Part shown: positions 15,010 through 23,054 of the stretch, one piece after another | How the letters are laid out: the number at the start of each line of letters is the position of its first letter | Numbering within the stretch: the stretch's first letter is position 1 | Assembly: GCA_964521255.1 (NCBI GenBank) | Contig: CAZFRM010000018.1 | Coordinates: 1-64,000 of the forward strand | Direction of reading: 5' to 3' | DNA length: 64,000 bases | Source of the DNA: ZC4RG29 sp964521255 | GTDB taxonomy: Bacteria > Bacteroidota > Bacteroidia > Cytophagales > Cyclobacteriaceae | Notes under the pieces: model-generated | Told to the model about the DNA's origin: nothing | The model's input: the letters and a program-made list of their open reading frames with translations, nothing else | The model's database searches: none | Program-made: the position numbers and the translations under genes

Positions 15010-17448
15010 TCATCTGTAATACATCACCTCACAATCAGGTTTGTTCTTTTTAAATTTATCAACGGCTTTGCTGGAAACTTTTGTGTTGTAGCACTTCAAA
15101 ATCCTGAGGGGAAGATTTTGAAGCACATCGATACGGCTTACAAATGTATTTGAACAATCAAGAAATTCCAGTTGCTCAGCTTTTCCCAGCGGGTCAAGTT
15201 TCTTCACTTTTGTTCCTGAACAATTGAGTTTCTTTAGCTTCGTCAAGCTGCCGATCACCTTTAACTCATCAACCGGTGTACTGGAGATATCTAATTCCTC
15301 TAACTCAGTAAGCCGACTTAAAGCTTCCGTAAGTTGTATAGGGCTGCTGGTTGCCTGAATTATGCGAAGCGATTTCATATTGGCGAGCGGCTCAAAGTTG
15401 CTGATCATCGTTCCTGAAAATTTCAATTCTTTTAATCTCACAAATTCGCTTAATGCGGAAAGATCATTAACGGAAACATCTTTAAAATTCAACGACTCTT
15501 TCTCGACAAGCCTGTGCAGATTTTCCCGTGAAGATGTCGTATCCTTAGCCATTTGTTCCTGGAAAATATTTTTCCAATCGGGTGAGATCGAGCCCCACCA
15601 ACGATTCAAATGATTCGTTTTGTATATGAGAAGACACTTTGGATTTCTCTCTAAAAATTCCTGTGCATTAATATCCTGAATAGTTGTCTGATCAATATAA
15701 ACTTTTTGAAGACTTGTAAGGCTATAAAGAGGAGCGAGGTCTTCCACTTTAGTTTTATCTGCACGTAACTCCTTAAGTTTGGTGAACTGACTAACAATAG
15801 AAAGATCTTTGATTTCAGTATTGCTGATATCCAGGTAAGATATTTGCCTGTGGTCTTTAAGCGGTGACAAATCATGAACGGCAGTTTTGTCAACCACCAG
15901 TGTGCGAAGGGTTGGCAATTTGCGTAGTGGTTCGAGATCAAAGATCGAATACTTATCGAGAAGATTGATGGAATCAAGTGTTGTAATTTTAGCCAATTCA
16001 TCTTTCGAAGGAGCGATGCCTACGCCAGCGGTTTCACTAAATACGCTTTGCCATTGCGAGGGAAGCGTATCCCACCATATCTTTAAATCTTTGGAATCAA
16101 ATACGACAAGCACTTTTGGATTTGCTGCCATAAAACTTTCCGCAACCATACGGGTAATCCGCGTTTGATCGCAATAAATCTTTTCAAGATCAGGAAGTTT
16201 TTGCAAAGGCTGCAGATTTTCTATCTGAGAATAATTTGCACTTAATATTTGCAATCCGGCTACCGTACTTAACGGTCCGAGATTTTGAATACTTGTGCTA
16301 TCGATATCCAGCGATTTCAAATTTTTCAGTTCTTTCAACGGACTGATGTCGGTTACCTTTGTCTTTGCAACATTCAGTTCGGTGAGTTGATTAAGACTAT
16401 CTAAAGGAGAAAGATCAAAAATATCGGATGCCTCAAGATTGAGCGAATTTAATCCGATAGCAAAAGAGAGCGGGTTAAAATCACTAACGGGCACTGCGCT
16501 AGCATTAAGGTATTGAAGGTTAGTCATTTTTTCCAACACTGACAGGTCATTTACTTGTGTGGTTGAAACATTCAGCCTGACAAGGTTGCTTGAATATTTC
16601 AGGGGGGACAGATCTTGTACCTGCGTATGCGATACATTCAGTTCAACCAATTCCGTAAGATTGCGAATAGGAGTGAGGTCGGTAATATTGGTTCGTGAGA
16701 GATTGAGTTTTCTGAGATTCACCAGGGGGGATAATGGTTCAACATCCTGTATATACTCATTGTTACTGAGATCAAGATCGTTTATAGATACCATGTTTTT
16801 GATATCGCTGAGCTGTATGCTATCGGTGTCGGTGAGATTCATCTTTCTCATGAAGATCGCATGCCACTCGTGAGAAAGTTGCTTCCACCAATTGGTAAGC
16901 GCTTCTTTTTCATTGAACTCACGTGTGTAAATGCTTACGATCTTTAGATCCTGTGCCTGTGGATCGTAATTGACTTCTATAAATCTTGGGATGGTGTTAC
17001 TGACAGCCTTGCCTCCTGATGTTGTACCTTTAAGATTACGACGGGCAGATACTTTATAGAAATATGTTCCATTGGCACTTGTTCCCCCTTTAATATTGTC
17101 AATGGTAAATTCAAATTTTACGTCAGTGTAAAAGAAGTCAACATCTTTCAGGTAGGCTACCACATCTTTATTGGTGATCACCTTCCGCCTTTCATCAAGA
17201 TCATCTTCTACCTGAACTTTTGCATCACGGAAAATTTTGGAATAGCTTTCTTTGATCAGCACATCTTTGTCGCGCGATGATGTAGTGCTGCTTCCCAGTG
17301 TATTCAAAACATATTCCAGGAAAGCTACGATGTCTTTTACTTTCGCTTCATCCTGCGAAGCATCGTGTTTTTGTTTTTGAGCAAAAGAGCTCAACACAAA
17401 TACAAACAGGAAAGAAAAAATGAGGAAGCTTCGTTTACTAATTCTCAT
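15010..17448 (-). CDS. Secreted leucine-rich-repeat protein with three WW-LRR blocks
   Basis: An 812-residue protein with signal peptide 1-23 (SSFAQ). Residues about 35-175 are a non-repetitive NTF2/cystatin-like domain that resembles the 190-residue protein of the same operon. Three blocks follow. Each opens with a Trp pair motif (NWWKQLSHEWHAIF at 186-199, IWWDTLPSQWQSVF at 457-470, RWWGSISPDWKNIF at 616-629) and continues with 22-residue internalin-like repeats (L..L.LS.T.I.DL.PL). Each closes with a cap of the type F...NPK..VVF. The LRRs should form one or more curved binding surfaces in the periplasm or at the cell surface. Partner unknown. It overlaps the upstream gene by 11 bp, so translation is coupled. 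Confidence 0.85.
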   Translation of the reverse strand: MRISKRSFLIFSFLFVFVLSSFAQKQKHDASQDEAKVKDIVAFLEYVLNTLGSSTTSSRDKDVLIKESYSKIFRDAKVQVEDDLDERRKVITNKDVVAYLKDVDFFYTDVKFEFTIDNIKGGTSANGTYFYKVSARRNLKGTTSGGKAVSNTIPRFIEVNYDPQAQDLKIVSIYTREFNEKEALTNWWKQLSHEWHAIFMRKMNLTDTDSIQLSDIKNMVSINDLDLSNNEYIQDVEPLSPLVNLRKLNLSRTNITDLTPIRNLTELVELNVSHTQVQDLSPLKYSSNLVRLNVSTTQVNDLSVLEKMTNLQYLNASAVPVSDFNPLSFAIGLNSLNLEASDIFDLSPLDSLNQLTELNVAKTKVTDISPLKELKNLKSLDIDSTSIQNLGPLSTVAGLQILSANYSQIENLQPLQKLPDLEKIYCDQTRITRMVAESFMAANPKVLVVFDSKDLKIWWDTLPSQWQSVFSETAGVGIAPSKDELAKITTLDSINLLDKYSIFDLEPLRKLPTLRTLVVDKTAVHDLSPLKDHRQISYLDISNTEIKDLSIVSQFTKLKELRADKTKVEDLAPLYSLTSLQKVYIDQTTIQDINAQEFLERNPKCLLIYKTNHLNRWWGSISPDWKNIFQEQMAKDTTSSRENLHRLVEKESLNFKDVSVNDLSALSEFVRLKELKFSGTMISNFEPLANMKSLRIIQATSSPIQLTEALSRLTELEELDISSTPVDELKVIGSLTKLKKLNCSGTKVKKLDPLGKAEQLEFLDCSNTFVSRIDVLQNLPLRILKCYNTKVSSKAVDKFKKNKPDCEVMYYR

Positions 17449-18286
17449 GGTAGAGATACTTTTGTAAAAGTTCTTTTTCAGACGTGTTATTTAATTTTAC
17501 AAGATTGGAGATAAGCCATCCCGTATTGTAACCCGGCCGGTTAAATTGAGCAAGTTCAAAATACCAACCATTTATTTGAAAGAAGTGAAACTTAACTTCG
17601 TTGACCGTCTTATATTTCAGGTTACCTTTTTTGATCTCATATAAGAATACAGAAAGATGATCAGGTTTGAATCGTTTCACCGTGAACTGACTAATGCTGT
17701 CACCTTCTGAAAACGATCGTCTCAGGTTCATGAAATCAAGTTCGTGACTAAGGGGATGAAGGAACCTTCCAACTTTTGTAGTATCGCGAACGAAATAAGG
17801 CACAAACATCTCTGCATGTACCTTGTTGATAACCCACTTTGATCCCAGATGATCTTTCTCCAATTCCATAAACAAGGTAACGGGTTCATCTTTTCCATGC
17901 ATTGTAAAAGTAGAGTGTACTTCGCTAAACCAATTGCCGCCGTGAAAATTCAATATGGAAGATTCGCCCTTCGCTAAAACATCTTTTACAAATTCTATCT
18001 TTAGTGCAGAGCTTATCCCCGTGTTGCTTTCATCGAATAAAATGCTGAGGTATTTTTTTCTCAGTTTCTCACTATGATATTGCTTGTCCTTGGAATAATA
18101 GCGATTTCCTTTCTCGTCTTCTTCTCCATTAAACCTTCTAAAGAATTGATTTACCTGCTTGGACTGAGCGTAAAGTTTACTTTCGTCTTTATCCCTGTCA
18201 ACAAGCTGAGCTTGCACATAAAGTGAAGAGATAACAGGTATAACAAAGAGAAAATATTTAAAATATACTGACATTCTATACTTCAT
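17438..18286 (-). CDS. Secreted protein of unknown function in the LRR operon
   Basis: Start placed at ATG 18286 (MKYRMSVYFKYFLF), so that the signal peptide ending in YVQAQ is N-terminal; the upstream in-frame start adds 10 odd residues. It has 282 residues and no recognised domain. Visible are a basic stretch with KQVNQFFRRFNGEED, a central HGGNWFSEVHSTFTMHG region and a C-terminal FHFFQINGWYFELAQF strand. Alternating strands with few helices suggest two NTF2-like units, which is inference. The stop overlaps the start of the LRR gene. Probably periplasmic. Confidence 0.7.
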   Translation of the reverse strand: MKYRMSVYFKYFLFVIPVISSLYVQAQLVDRDKDESKLYAQSKQVNQFFRRFNGEEDEKGNRYYSKDKQYHSEKLRKKYLSILFDESNTGISSALKIEFVKDVLAKGESSILNFHGGNWFSEVHSTFTMHGKDEPVTLFMELEKDHLGSKWVINKVHAEMFVPYFVRDTTKVGRFLHPLSHELDFMNLRRSFSEGDSISQFTVKRFKPDHLSVFLYEIKKGNLKYKTVNEVKFHFFQINGWYFELAQFNRPGYNTGWLISNLVKLNNTSEKELLQKYLYHEN

Positions 18287-18450
18287 AGTTAAAATTACAA
18301 CGTGAGCTATTCCCACATATTACTCCGACTCATTCCACAACACACATAATGTTTGCCAGAATTTAAAAGAAGTCGTGAAGCGGCATTATTTTGGGTTTGC
18401 CAGTAAATATTTTCGGCGGGTAGAAAGATGAAAAGTATCCATTGACAATT

Positions 18451-18502
18451 CACGGTTCACAAACACATACTGTGTCCTCTGTGATCCGTGAACTGTGAAC
18501 CG
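18451..18502. repeat. Inverted repeat of the GTTCACGGAT family inside the LRR operon
   Basis: CGGTTCACA (18453-18461) pairs with TGTGAACCG (18494-18502) around an inner ACACA/TGTGT stem. It lies in the 219-bp gap between the second and third genes of the operon, so it could dampen read-through into the two downstream genes. Confidence 0.6.
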
Positions 18503-18505
18503 ATT

Positions 18506-19078
18506 TTATGCACTTGTTTCGGTTACGCGAATATCCCCCAGCAACACATCCCAGAACTCAACTATCCTTCCGGCGATTTGAGTTTTCTTGCGCTCTACGT
18601 AAATGGTAATATCTTTTTTCGTAGTGTCTCTGTACTTCATTCCATCATCCGATGTTCCTTCGAAGCGCTGGTAAACGGTTACAACGCCTACGTATTTTCC
18701 ATCCGGCTGACGTTCCAGGTCGCTGATGTAGTGTATATCATACCACTCAATAGAAACCTGGTCATAGTTAAGGGCCATCAAACGTTCGAAGTACTTACGA
18801 ACTTTATAGTAGTTTACTTCTTTACGATTCAAAGATGAAACTCCCATCTCAGCATCTTTTACAAAAAGTTCTTCAGCGCGATCCATCACACGTTGTGCTT
18901 CAGAGAAAGCTGTCTTCTTGTTGCCGATGATGCTGATGTATTTACTAAGGTCTCTTACTTTTTCAAGGGCGAGTGAATCGATGGCTTGTTTTCTTGCCGG
19001 ACTGATCTCCTGCGCATATCCTGTTACGGAAAGACCGAGCAGCAAGAGGAACATATATAAATAGTTAATCTTAAGCAT
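18506..19078 (-). CDS. Secreted protein of unknown function, related to the N-domain of the LRR protein
   Basis: A 190-residue protein with a clear signal peptide (MLKINYLYMFLLLLGLSVTGYAQ). The rest begins with a helical region (KVRDLSKYISIIGN), continues with ELFVKDAEMGVSSL and ends in a beta-rich part (YVGVVTVYQRFEG, then KDITIYVERK). The order of these elements and several residues (KV.D, F..DA..V, DV..FY.D, G.Y..V....) match residues 36-175 of the LRR protein by eye. Known name: none. It lies 22 bp behind the lipoprotein gene. Confidence 0.7.
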   Translation of the reverse strand: MLKINYLYMFLLLLGLSVTGYAQEISPARKQAIDSLALEKVRDLSKYISIIGNKKTAFSEAQRVMDRAEELFVKDAEMGVSSLNRKEVNYYKVRKYFERLMALNYDQVSIEWYDIHYISDLERQPDGKYVGVVTVYQRFEGTSDDGMKYRDTTKKDITIYVERKKTQIAGRIVEFWDVLLGDIRVTETSA

Positions 19079-19100
19079 AATTGTTGCGTTTAAAAATTGA

Positions 19101-19631
19101 TTAGTGGTTCGTTCTTAATTCTACTTCTGTGATCTTTCCTGAACTGTCGAGTTTGAGATCTGAAATTTTGTTAGCGTTCTTTTTCTGATCCTTCAGGTAT
19201 TCAAGATATTTTTTTATGGTGGTAGGTTTGTCATAATCTTTCTGACCGCCTTCTTCACTGATCACGATAAGTACAGGTGTTTCAGGAGAAGCAAACATGG
19301 TGAGCGCCTCGCTGATGGTGCCGTTGGCAGATGACGTACTACCTGCATTGGCGATAGCATCAAAATATGTATTAAGCCTGTTGGTGGGAGTGTTGGCACG
19401 CTCTCTTGCTTCCCGTTCACGTGCTTCAGCGTCAAGTCTTGCTTGTTCTTCCGCTAATCTTTTTGCCTCATCTTCCTGTTGTTTTTTGAGGGCCGCCTCC
19501 TGCTCCATACGAGCCTTTTCTGCCGCTTCGGCTTCCATGGCTTTCTTTTTGCTTTTACAGCCCGTTACACAAATCATGAGAACGAAAACCCACATGACCA
19601 GTTTGGACGAATTTCGAATAGAATGTATCAT
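19101..19631 (-). CDS. Coiled-coil lipoprotein, first gene of the LRR operon
   Basis: A 176-residue protein with a type II signal peptide (CVTGC, lipidated Cys25). A charged Glu/Ala/Arg/Lys-rich coiled coil follows (about 30-80), which can span part of the periplasm. It ends with a small globular domain (about 85-176) containing TPVLIVISEEGGQKDYDKPTT and a lysine-rich helix KKYLEYLKDQKK. This looks like an anchor or scaffold for the secreted proteins encoded downstream. Function unknown; I know no characterised homologue. Confidence 0.75.
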   Translation of the reverse strand: MIHSIRNSSKLVMWVFVLMICVTGCKSKKKAMEAEAAEKARMEQEAALKKQQEDEAKRLAEEQARLDAEAREREARERANTPTNRLNTYFDAIANAGSTSSANGTISEALTMFASPETPVLIVISEEGGQKDYDKPTTIKKYLEYLKDQKKNANKISDLKLDSSGKITEVELRTNH

Positions 19632-19828
19632 TTTGCTGTTTTTGGTTATTAACTGTTTCTCTTAGAGATAATTATGCCACGATTTTAAAATGTTTTCGGC
19701 GTTTCTCCTACACAATTATGTAGATCGTTGAAAAAAGTTGTAGCCTGCACTTACAGTTTGCTGGATAAAGCAACAGAGAGCCGGTTGAATGGGTGTGGGG
19801 CTTGGTTTTGAGAACTAAAATTTCCAAT

Positions 19829-20581
19829 ATGCGCGCTATGGGAAAAATTAATACCGCCGTCAGCGTACTGATAATAATCAACATCATTGTCTTTTGCATT
19901 ACCGGGTTTTTGCCAGGCTTTAGAGTACCCATGTTTGAAACAATGGCGCTCTACTTTCCAAAGAATGAGCATTTCAGGTTATGGCAATTTGTATCCAGCA
20001 TGTTCATGCATGGGGGCTTCACACATATTCTTTTTAACATGTATGCCTTGTGGGCTTTCGGTACACCCCTGGAACAAATGTGGGGTAAAGGCAAATTCCT
20101 TTTCTTTTACTTTGCCTCAGGCATTGGCGCCGGCATGATTTACACGCTTGTGAACTATTATCAGTTCAACCATATCTACAATGAGTTGATAGGTCTTGGC
20201 ATAAGTAATGATCAAATTCAACAGCTTCTCGCAACCGGTAATTATGATACATCGATCTTTTCAGGAATAACGGAGAAAAAATTATCAACCTTCTATAGCC
20301 ATTTTGTAACGCCGGCAGTTGGTGCATCTGGTGCGATTTATGGAATACTGGTCGCGTTTGGTATTTCTTATCCTAATGCAAAGCTCGCCTTGATATTTCT
20401 TCCTGTACCCATAGCTGCTAAATATTTTATCCCCGTACTCATCGGCCTTGATTTATTTTCAGGTGTTACCGGCATATCCATCTTTGGTGGTGGTATTGCA
20501 CACTTTGCTCACGTGGGCGGAGCTATCATCGGATTTTTGCTGATGTGGTATTGGAATAAAAAAGTAGGCAGTAGACAGTAG
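19829..20581 (+). CDS. Rhomboid family intramembrane serine protease
   Basis: I use ATG 19829 (MRAMGKINTAVS), giving 250 residues; a longer frame starts with GTG and adds 12 residues with no family match. Six membrane helices are visible. The key parts are HGGFTHILFNMYALW in the second helix region (with the oxyanion Asn in HxxxN), GASGAIYG with catalytic Ser167, and AHVGG with catalytic His228. Rhomboids cut substrate transmembrane segments within the inner membrane. A 48-residue loop with EKKLSTFYSHF before the active-site helix is longer than in GlpG. Single gene. Confidence 0.92.
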   Translation: MRAMGKINTAVSVLIIINIIVFCITGFLPGFRVPMFETMALYFPKNEHFRLWQFVSSMFMHGGFTHILFNMYALWAFGTPLEQMWGKGKFLFFYFASGIGAGMIYTLVNYYQFNHIYNELIGLGISNDQIQQLLATGNYDTSIFSGITEKKLSTFYSHFVTPAVGASGAIYGILVAFGISYPNAKLALIFLPVPIAAKYFIPVLIGLDLFSGVTGISIFGGGIAHFAHVGGAIIGFLLMWYWNKKVGSRQ

Positions 20582-20670
20582 GCAAAGTGACAGTTGACAA
20601 GATGTGTTGAATAAAGTTGATCCTTTTGCTTTTAGTATTTTTGATTGATTATTCAATGAAAGAAAGATTT

Positions 20671-20709
20671 CTTTTTGTGTTCCTTTGTGTCCTGGTGCCT
20701 TAGTGGCTA
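20671..20709. repeat. Dispersed repeat, CTTTGTGTCCTGGTGCCTTAGTGGC type
   Basis: A single arm of the repeat family that forms full hairpins at 21218, 48992 and 58202. It lies between the rhomboid and DUF1801 genes. Confidence 0.6.
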
Positions 20710-20820
20710 AACAAATTAAAGTCAATCTGTCAAAATTAGTTAACCTCAATACTTATGAACTTTCTTTTCCTATTGATTTACTAAGTTGATCAATACAATA
20801 CGTCAATAATTCAAAAATAT

Positions 20821-21204
20821 ATGTCAAGAATGAACGCTATAGCTGCCCGTAATGTAGATGAATACATTGCCATGCAACCTGATATTTTTAGACCCGCGTT
20901 GGAGAGACTCAGGTCTATAATTAAATCAACCGCGCCAAAGGCGGAAGAGGTGATAAGCTATCAGATACCGGCATTTAAATTTCACTATATGCTGGTAGGT
21001 ATTGGTGTGAATAAAAAATACTGTAGCTTTTATACGATGAGTCCTTCATTGGTGAAAGCGATGAAAGATGATTTGAAGAATGTAAAAGTATCGGGCGCTA
21101 CTATTCATTTCACTCCGGATGAGAAATTGCCAATTGCGTTGATCAAGAAAATTGTTAAAGAAAGAATGCTTGAAAACAAAGAGAGAGCCATTTTAAAAAA
21201 TTGA
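20821..21204 (+). CDS. DUF1801 (YdhG-like) domain protein
   Basis: A 127-residue cytosolic protein of the DUF1801/YdhG family. Family features are VDEYIAMQPDIFRPALERLRSIIKSTAPKAEEVISYQIPAF, then CSFYTMSPSL and TIHFTPDEKLPIALIKKIVKER. The B. subtilis relative Fra is a frataxin-like iron chaperone, but most members are uncharacterised. The start could be ATG 20821 or 20830. Single gene, with a bidirectional hairpin 14 bp after its stop. Confidence 0.88.
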   Translation: MSRMNAIAARNVDEYIAMQPDIFRPALERLRSIIKSTAPKAEEVISYQIPAFKFHYMLVGIGVNKKYCSFYTMSPSLVKAMKDDLKNVKVSGATIHFTPDEKLPIALIKKIVKERMLENKERAILKN

Positions 21205-21217
21205 ATCCATCTGTATT

Positions 21218-21278
21218 ACTTAGTGTCTTCGTGCCTTCGTGGCGTAACTTTTGCCACAAAGACACGAAGACACAAAGT
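21218..21278. repeat. Hairpin of the GTGCCTTCGTGGC family between convergent genes
   Basis: ACTTAGTGTCTTCGTGCCTT and its partner arm (about 21252-21278) form a long imperfect stem around GTGGCGTAACTTTTGCCAC. It sits exactly between the convergent DUF1801 and isomerase genes, so it probably works as a two-way terminator as well as being a repeat copy. Confidence 0.7.
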
Positions 21279-21283
21279 ATACA

Positions 21284-22168
21284 CTATTGCGCAGGACTAT
21301 TTAATTTTCCTATCTCGTTATAATAATAGTCTATCGTCTCCATTACAGAAGGTAAGTTGCTGGGTTGGGTTTCTGCATCGCGCTCAATGTATATATGTCC
21401 TGCAAAATTCTGTCGTTTGAGTTCAGCGAAAATAGCAGGGAATTCAACTACGCCCGTTCCTACTCTCACATCTTTTATTTTAGGATTGTTATACTCAGCA
21501 ATGTCTTTGAGGTGAAGATTGATAATATGTCCTTCCAGTTTCTTCACACCTTCCAAAGGATTTACACCACTCTTTGGCCAGTGACCCAAATCAGCGCAAG
21601 CGCCAAAGTTAGGATGACCCTGAATCGCCGCCAATACAGAATCAGGGTGCCAGTATTTGCTTGTTCCTTTCCAATGGTCGTGAATGGCTACTTTCATACC
21701 ATACGCACCAGCAAGACTATCAATCTCATCCCAAAGATGTAAGGGAGGCTCACCGGTGACATATTGAACGTTGAAGAATTTTGCAATTCCGAAATTTTTA
21801 ATCCATTCCTCTTTAGTATTTCCACCGATATACATTGATTCCATGATAAGTCCTGTCGACTGAATAAGGTCTTTCACTTTTTGTAGTCCGGCCATGCTTA
21901 AATCACCAATCAACGAATCGCCTAACGCTGGGCCTGCTTTGAAGAACGGAACACCTTCAATGTAGTCTACGCCACTGCTGTCGATCTTTGCCAGTGCATC
22001 CGGCAGGTTGAATGTATGAAATGTCCAGAAGGCTACGCCCAGCTTCCAATGTTTCATACTATCCGCCGGAGCGACAGAAGCTTGTTGTTCACTTTCCTGT
22101 TTCTTACAGGATGTTAAAAGGAGAGATGTAAGGAGTAGTAATAAGAGTAGGTTTGATGTGTTTTTCAT
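21284..22168 (-). CDS. Sugar phosphate isomerase/epimerase-like lipoprotein
   Basis: A 294-residue protein with a type II signal peptide (LLLTSC, Cys21), so periplasmic and membrane-anchored. The rest is a xylose-isomerase-like/AP-endonuclease-2 TIM barrel: GVAFWTFHTFNL, DYIEGVPFF, KVAIHDHWKGT, FGACADLGHWPKSGVNP (metal-binding Asp/His), HIINLHLKDI and IYIERD. These residues match the metal site of the family. Secreted members occur next to sugar oxidoreductases in Bacteroidota and may isomerise oxidised sugars; the substrate is unknown. Single gene, divergent from the small protein at 22242. Confidence 0.9.
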   Translation of the reverse strand: MKNTSNLLLLLLLTSLLLTSCKKQESEQQASVAPADSMKHWKLGVAFWTFHTFNLPDALAKIDSSGVDYIEGVPFFKAGPALGDSLIGDLSMAGLQKVKDLIQSTGLIMESMYIGGNTKEEWIKNFGIAKFFNVQYVTGEPPLHLWDEIDSLAGAYGMKVAIHDHWKGTSKYWHPDSVLAAIQGHPNFGACADLGHWPKSGVNPLEGVKKLEGHIINLHLKDIAEYNNPKIKDVRVGTGVVEFPAIFAELKRQNFAGHIYIERDAETQPSNLPSVMETIDYYYNEIGKLNSPAQ

Positions 22169-22241
22169 AAATGGTGGTTATACTTTCGGACAAAGTAATA
22201 GAATTGCTCCAGACTGTTACAGTTATTTCTTATTTTTGGAT

Positions 22242-22487
22242 ATGGCAAAGCGAAAAACTTCGACCATTGTACACGAACCTGCAACAGAATACCTTACAAA
22301 GCGTACGCTAAAGCGAGCTATTGCAAAAAAAGTTCGGAATCTTTCTAAAGATGCCATGGATCGAATGGGATATATAGTCACAATTAAGAATGGGTGGATA
22401 GTTAAAAAATATAAGCAAGGCCGTATCCAACGCATCGCTAAACTGAAACGGTCTAAATCATCATCACAAAGAATTATCCTCGATTAA
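22242..22487 (+). CDS. Small basic protein, putative antitoxin of a zeta-toxin module
   Basis: I set the start at ATG 22242 (MAKRKTSTIVHEPATEYL), because the longer frame covers the upstream promoter gap. It has 81 residues, is very basic, and contains a helix rich in K/R followed by GYIVTIKNGWIVKKYKQGRIQRI. Small proteins with GYVV...GW.VK....G.I.RI and an ILD-type end stand directly upstream of zeta-toxin-like kinases in Bacteroidota. Here the kinase relic begins right after the stop codon. The antitoxin role is therefore contextual and moderate in certainty. Confidence 0.6.
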   Translation: MAKRKTSTIVHEPATEYLTKRTLKRAIAKKVRNLSKDAMDRMGYIVTIKNGWIVKKYKQGRIQRIAKLKRSKSSSQRIILD

Positions 22488-22548
22488 CTCCAGTTTAAGT
22501 CTCGGTTAAGGATATTTGCAGGACCTAATGGATGTGGGAAGACTTTTA
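22488..22548 (+). pseudogene. N-terminal relic of a zeta-toxin-like kinase (P-loop only)
   Basis: In frame directly after the TAA of the preceding gene the sequence reads LRIFAGPNGCGKT. This is the P-loop and leading strand of zeta-toxin/AAA-like kinases (LRIFAGPNGSGKST). Homology stops after the Walker A motif, and the usual Ser is Cys. Unrelated sequence follows up to the ModE gene at 22630. No start codon fits well, so this is a deletion relic. Confidence 0.6.
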
Positions 22549-22629
22549 ATTTCCAGCTCATTTTGTTCACATGGAAAATTATCTTTTCCAATTCATCATT
22601 ATCTTGCGTGAACCTCAAATTACTTCCCC

Positions 22630-22971
22630 ATGAAGAAGAAAGAAATTCGCATCCGCTGCTGGATTGATATTGATGGCGTGAGATTTTTTGGCCCCGGAAG
22701 AGCTGACCTTTTAGAATTGATTGAAGAATCAGGCTCCATATCGAAAGCTGCAAAAGCTATGGGCATGTCGTATAAAAAAGCCTGGGCTATGGTCGATGAG
22801 ATGAATACCCGTGGATCAAAACCGTTTGTCATAGCACAAAAAGGAGGCGAGAAGGGAGGAGGTACTCAACTGACAGAAGCCGGGAAAAAGATGGTGTCCG
22901 CCTATCGTAAATTAAATGATCGTCTTTTTGCTGTTATTGAAAAAAATAAAGACATTCTTAAACTAATTTAA
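22630..22971 (+). CDS. ModE-type winged-helix regulator without molybdate-binding domains
   Basis: A 113-residue protein matching the N-terminal domain of ModE. It has a beta strand IRIRCWIDIDGVRFFGPGRADLLELIEESGSISKAAKAMGMSYKKAWAMVDEMN (helix-turn-helix), then GGTQLTEAGKKMVSAYRKL. The C-terminal TOBE domains that bind molybdate in E. coli ModE are absent, as is usual for short ModE proteins. Downstream lie a TonB receptor, a di-heme peroxidase and a sulfite-oxidase-like protein, which may form its regulon. The gene is separated from them by a 435-bp element that probably carries or displaces the promoter. Confidence 0.88.
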   Translation: MKKKEIRIRCWIDIDGVRFFGPGRADLLELIEESGSISKAAKAMGMSYKKAWAMVDEMNTRGSKPFVIAQKGGEKGGGTQLTEAGKKMVSAYRKLNDRLFAVIEKNKDILKLI

Positions 22972-22979
22972 GTTTCCCC

Positions 22980-23050
22980 GATAGGTTGTCTCGATGATCA
23001 TCCAATCGGTACATTGATAATTGATTCATTGAATTGGCTAATCCGCTAAT
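22980..23050. repeat. Dispersed repeat, TCGGTACATTGATAATTG type
   Basis: A/T-rich string of near repeats (AATCGGTACATTGATAATTG, then GGCTAATCCGCTAATTA). Related strings lie at 28225-28272 and 41620-41690, always just outside genes. Confidence 0.5.
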
Positions 23051-23054
23051 TAAC

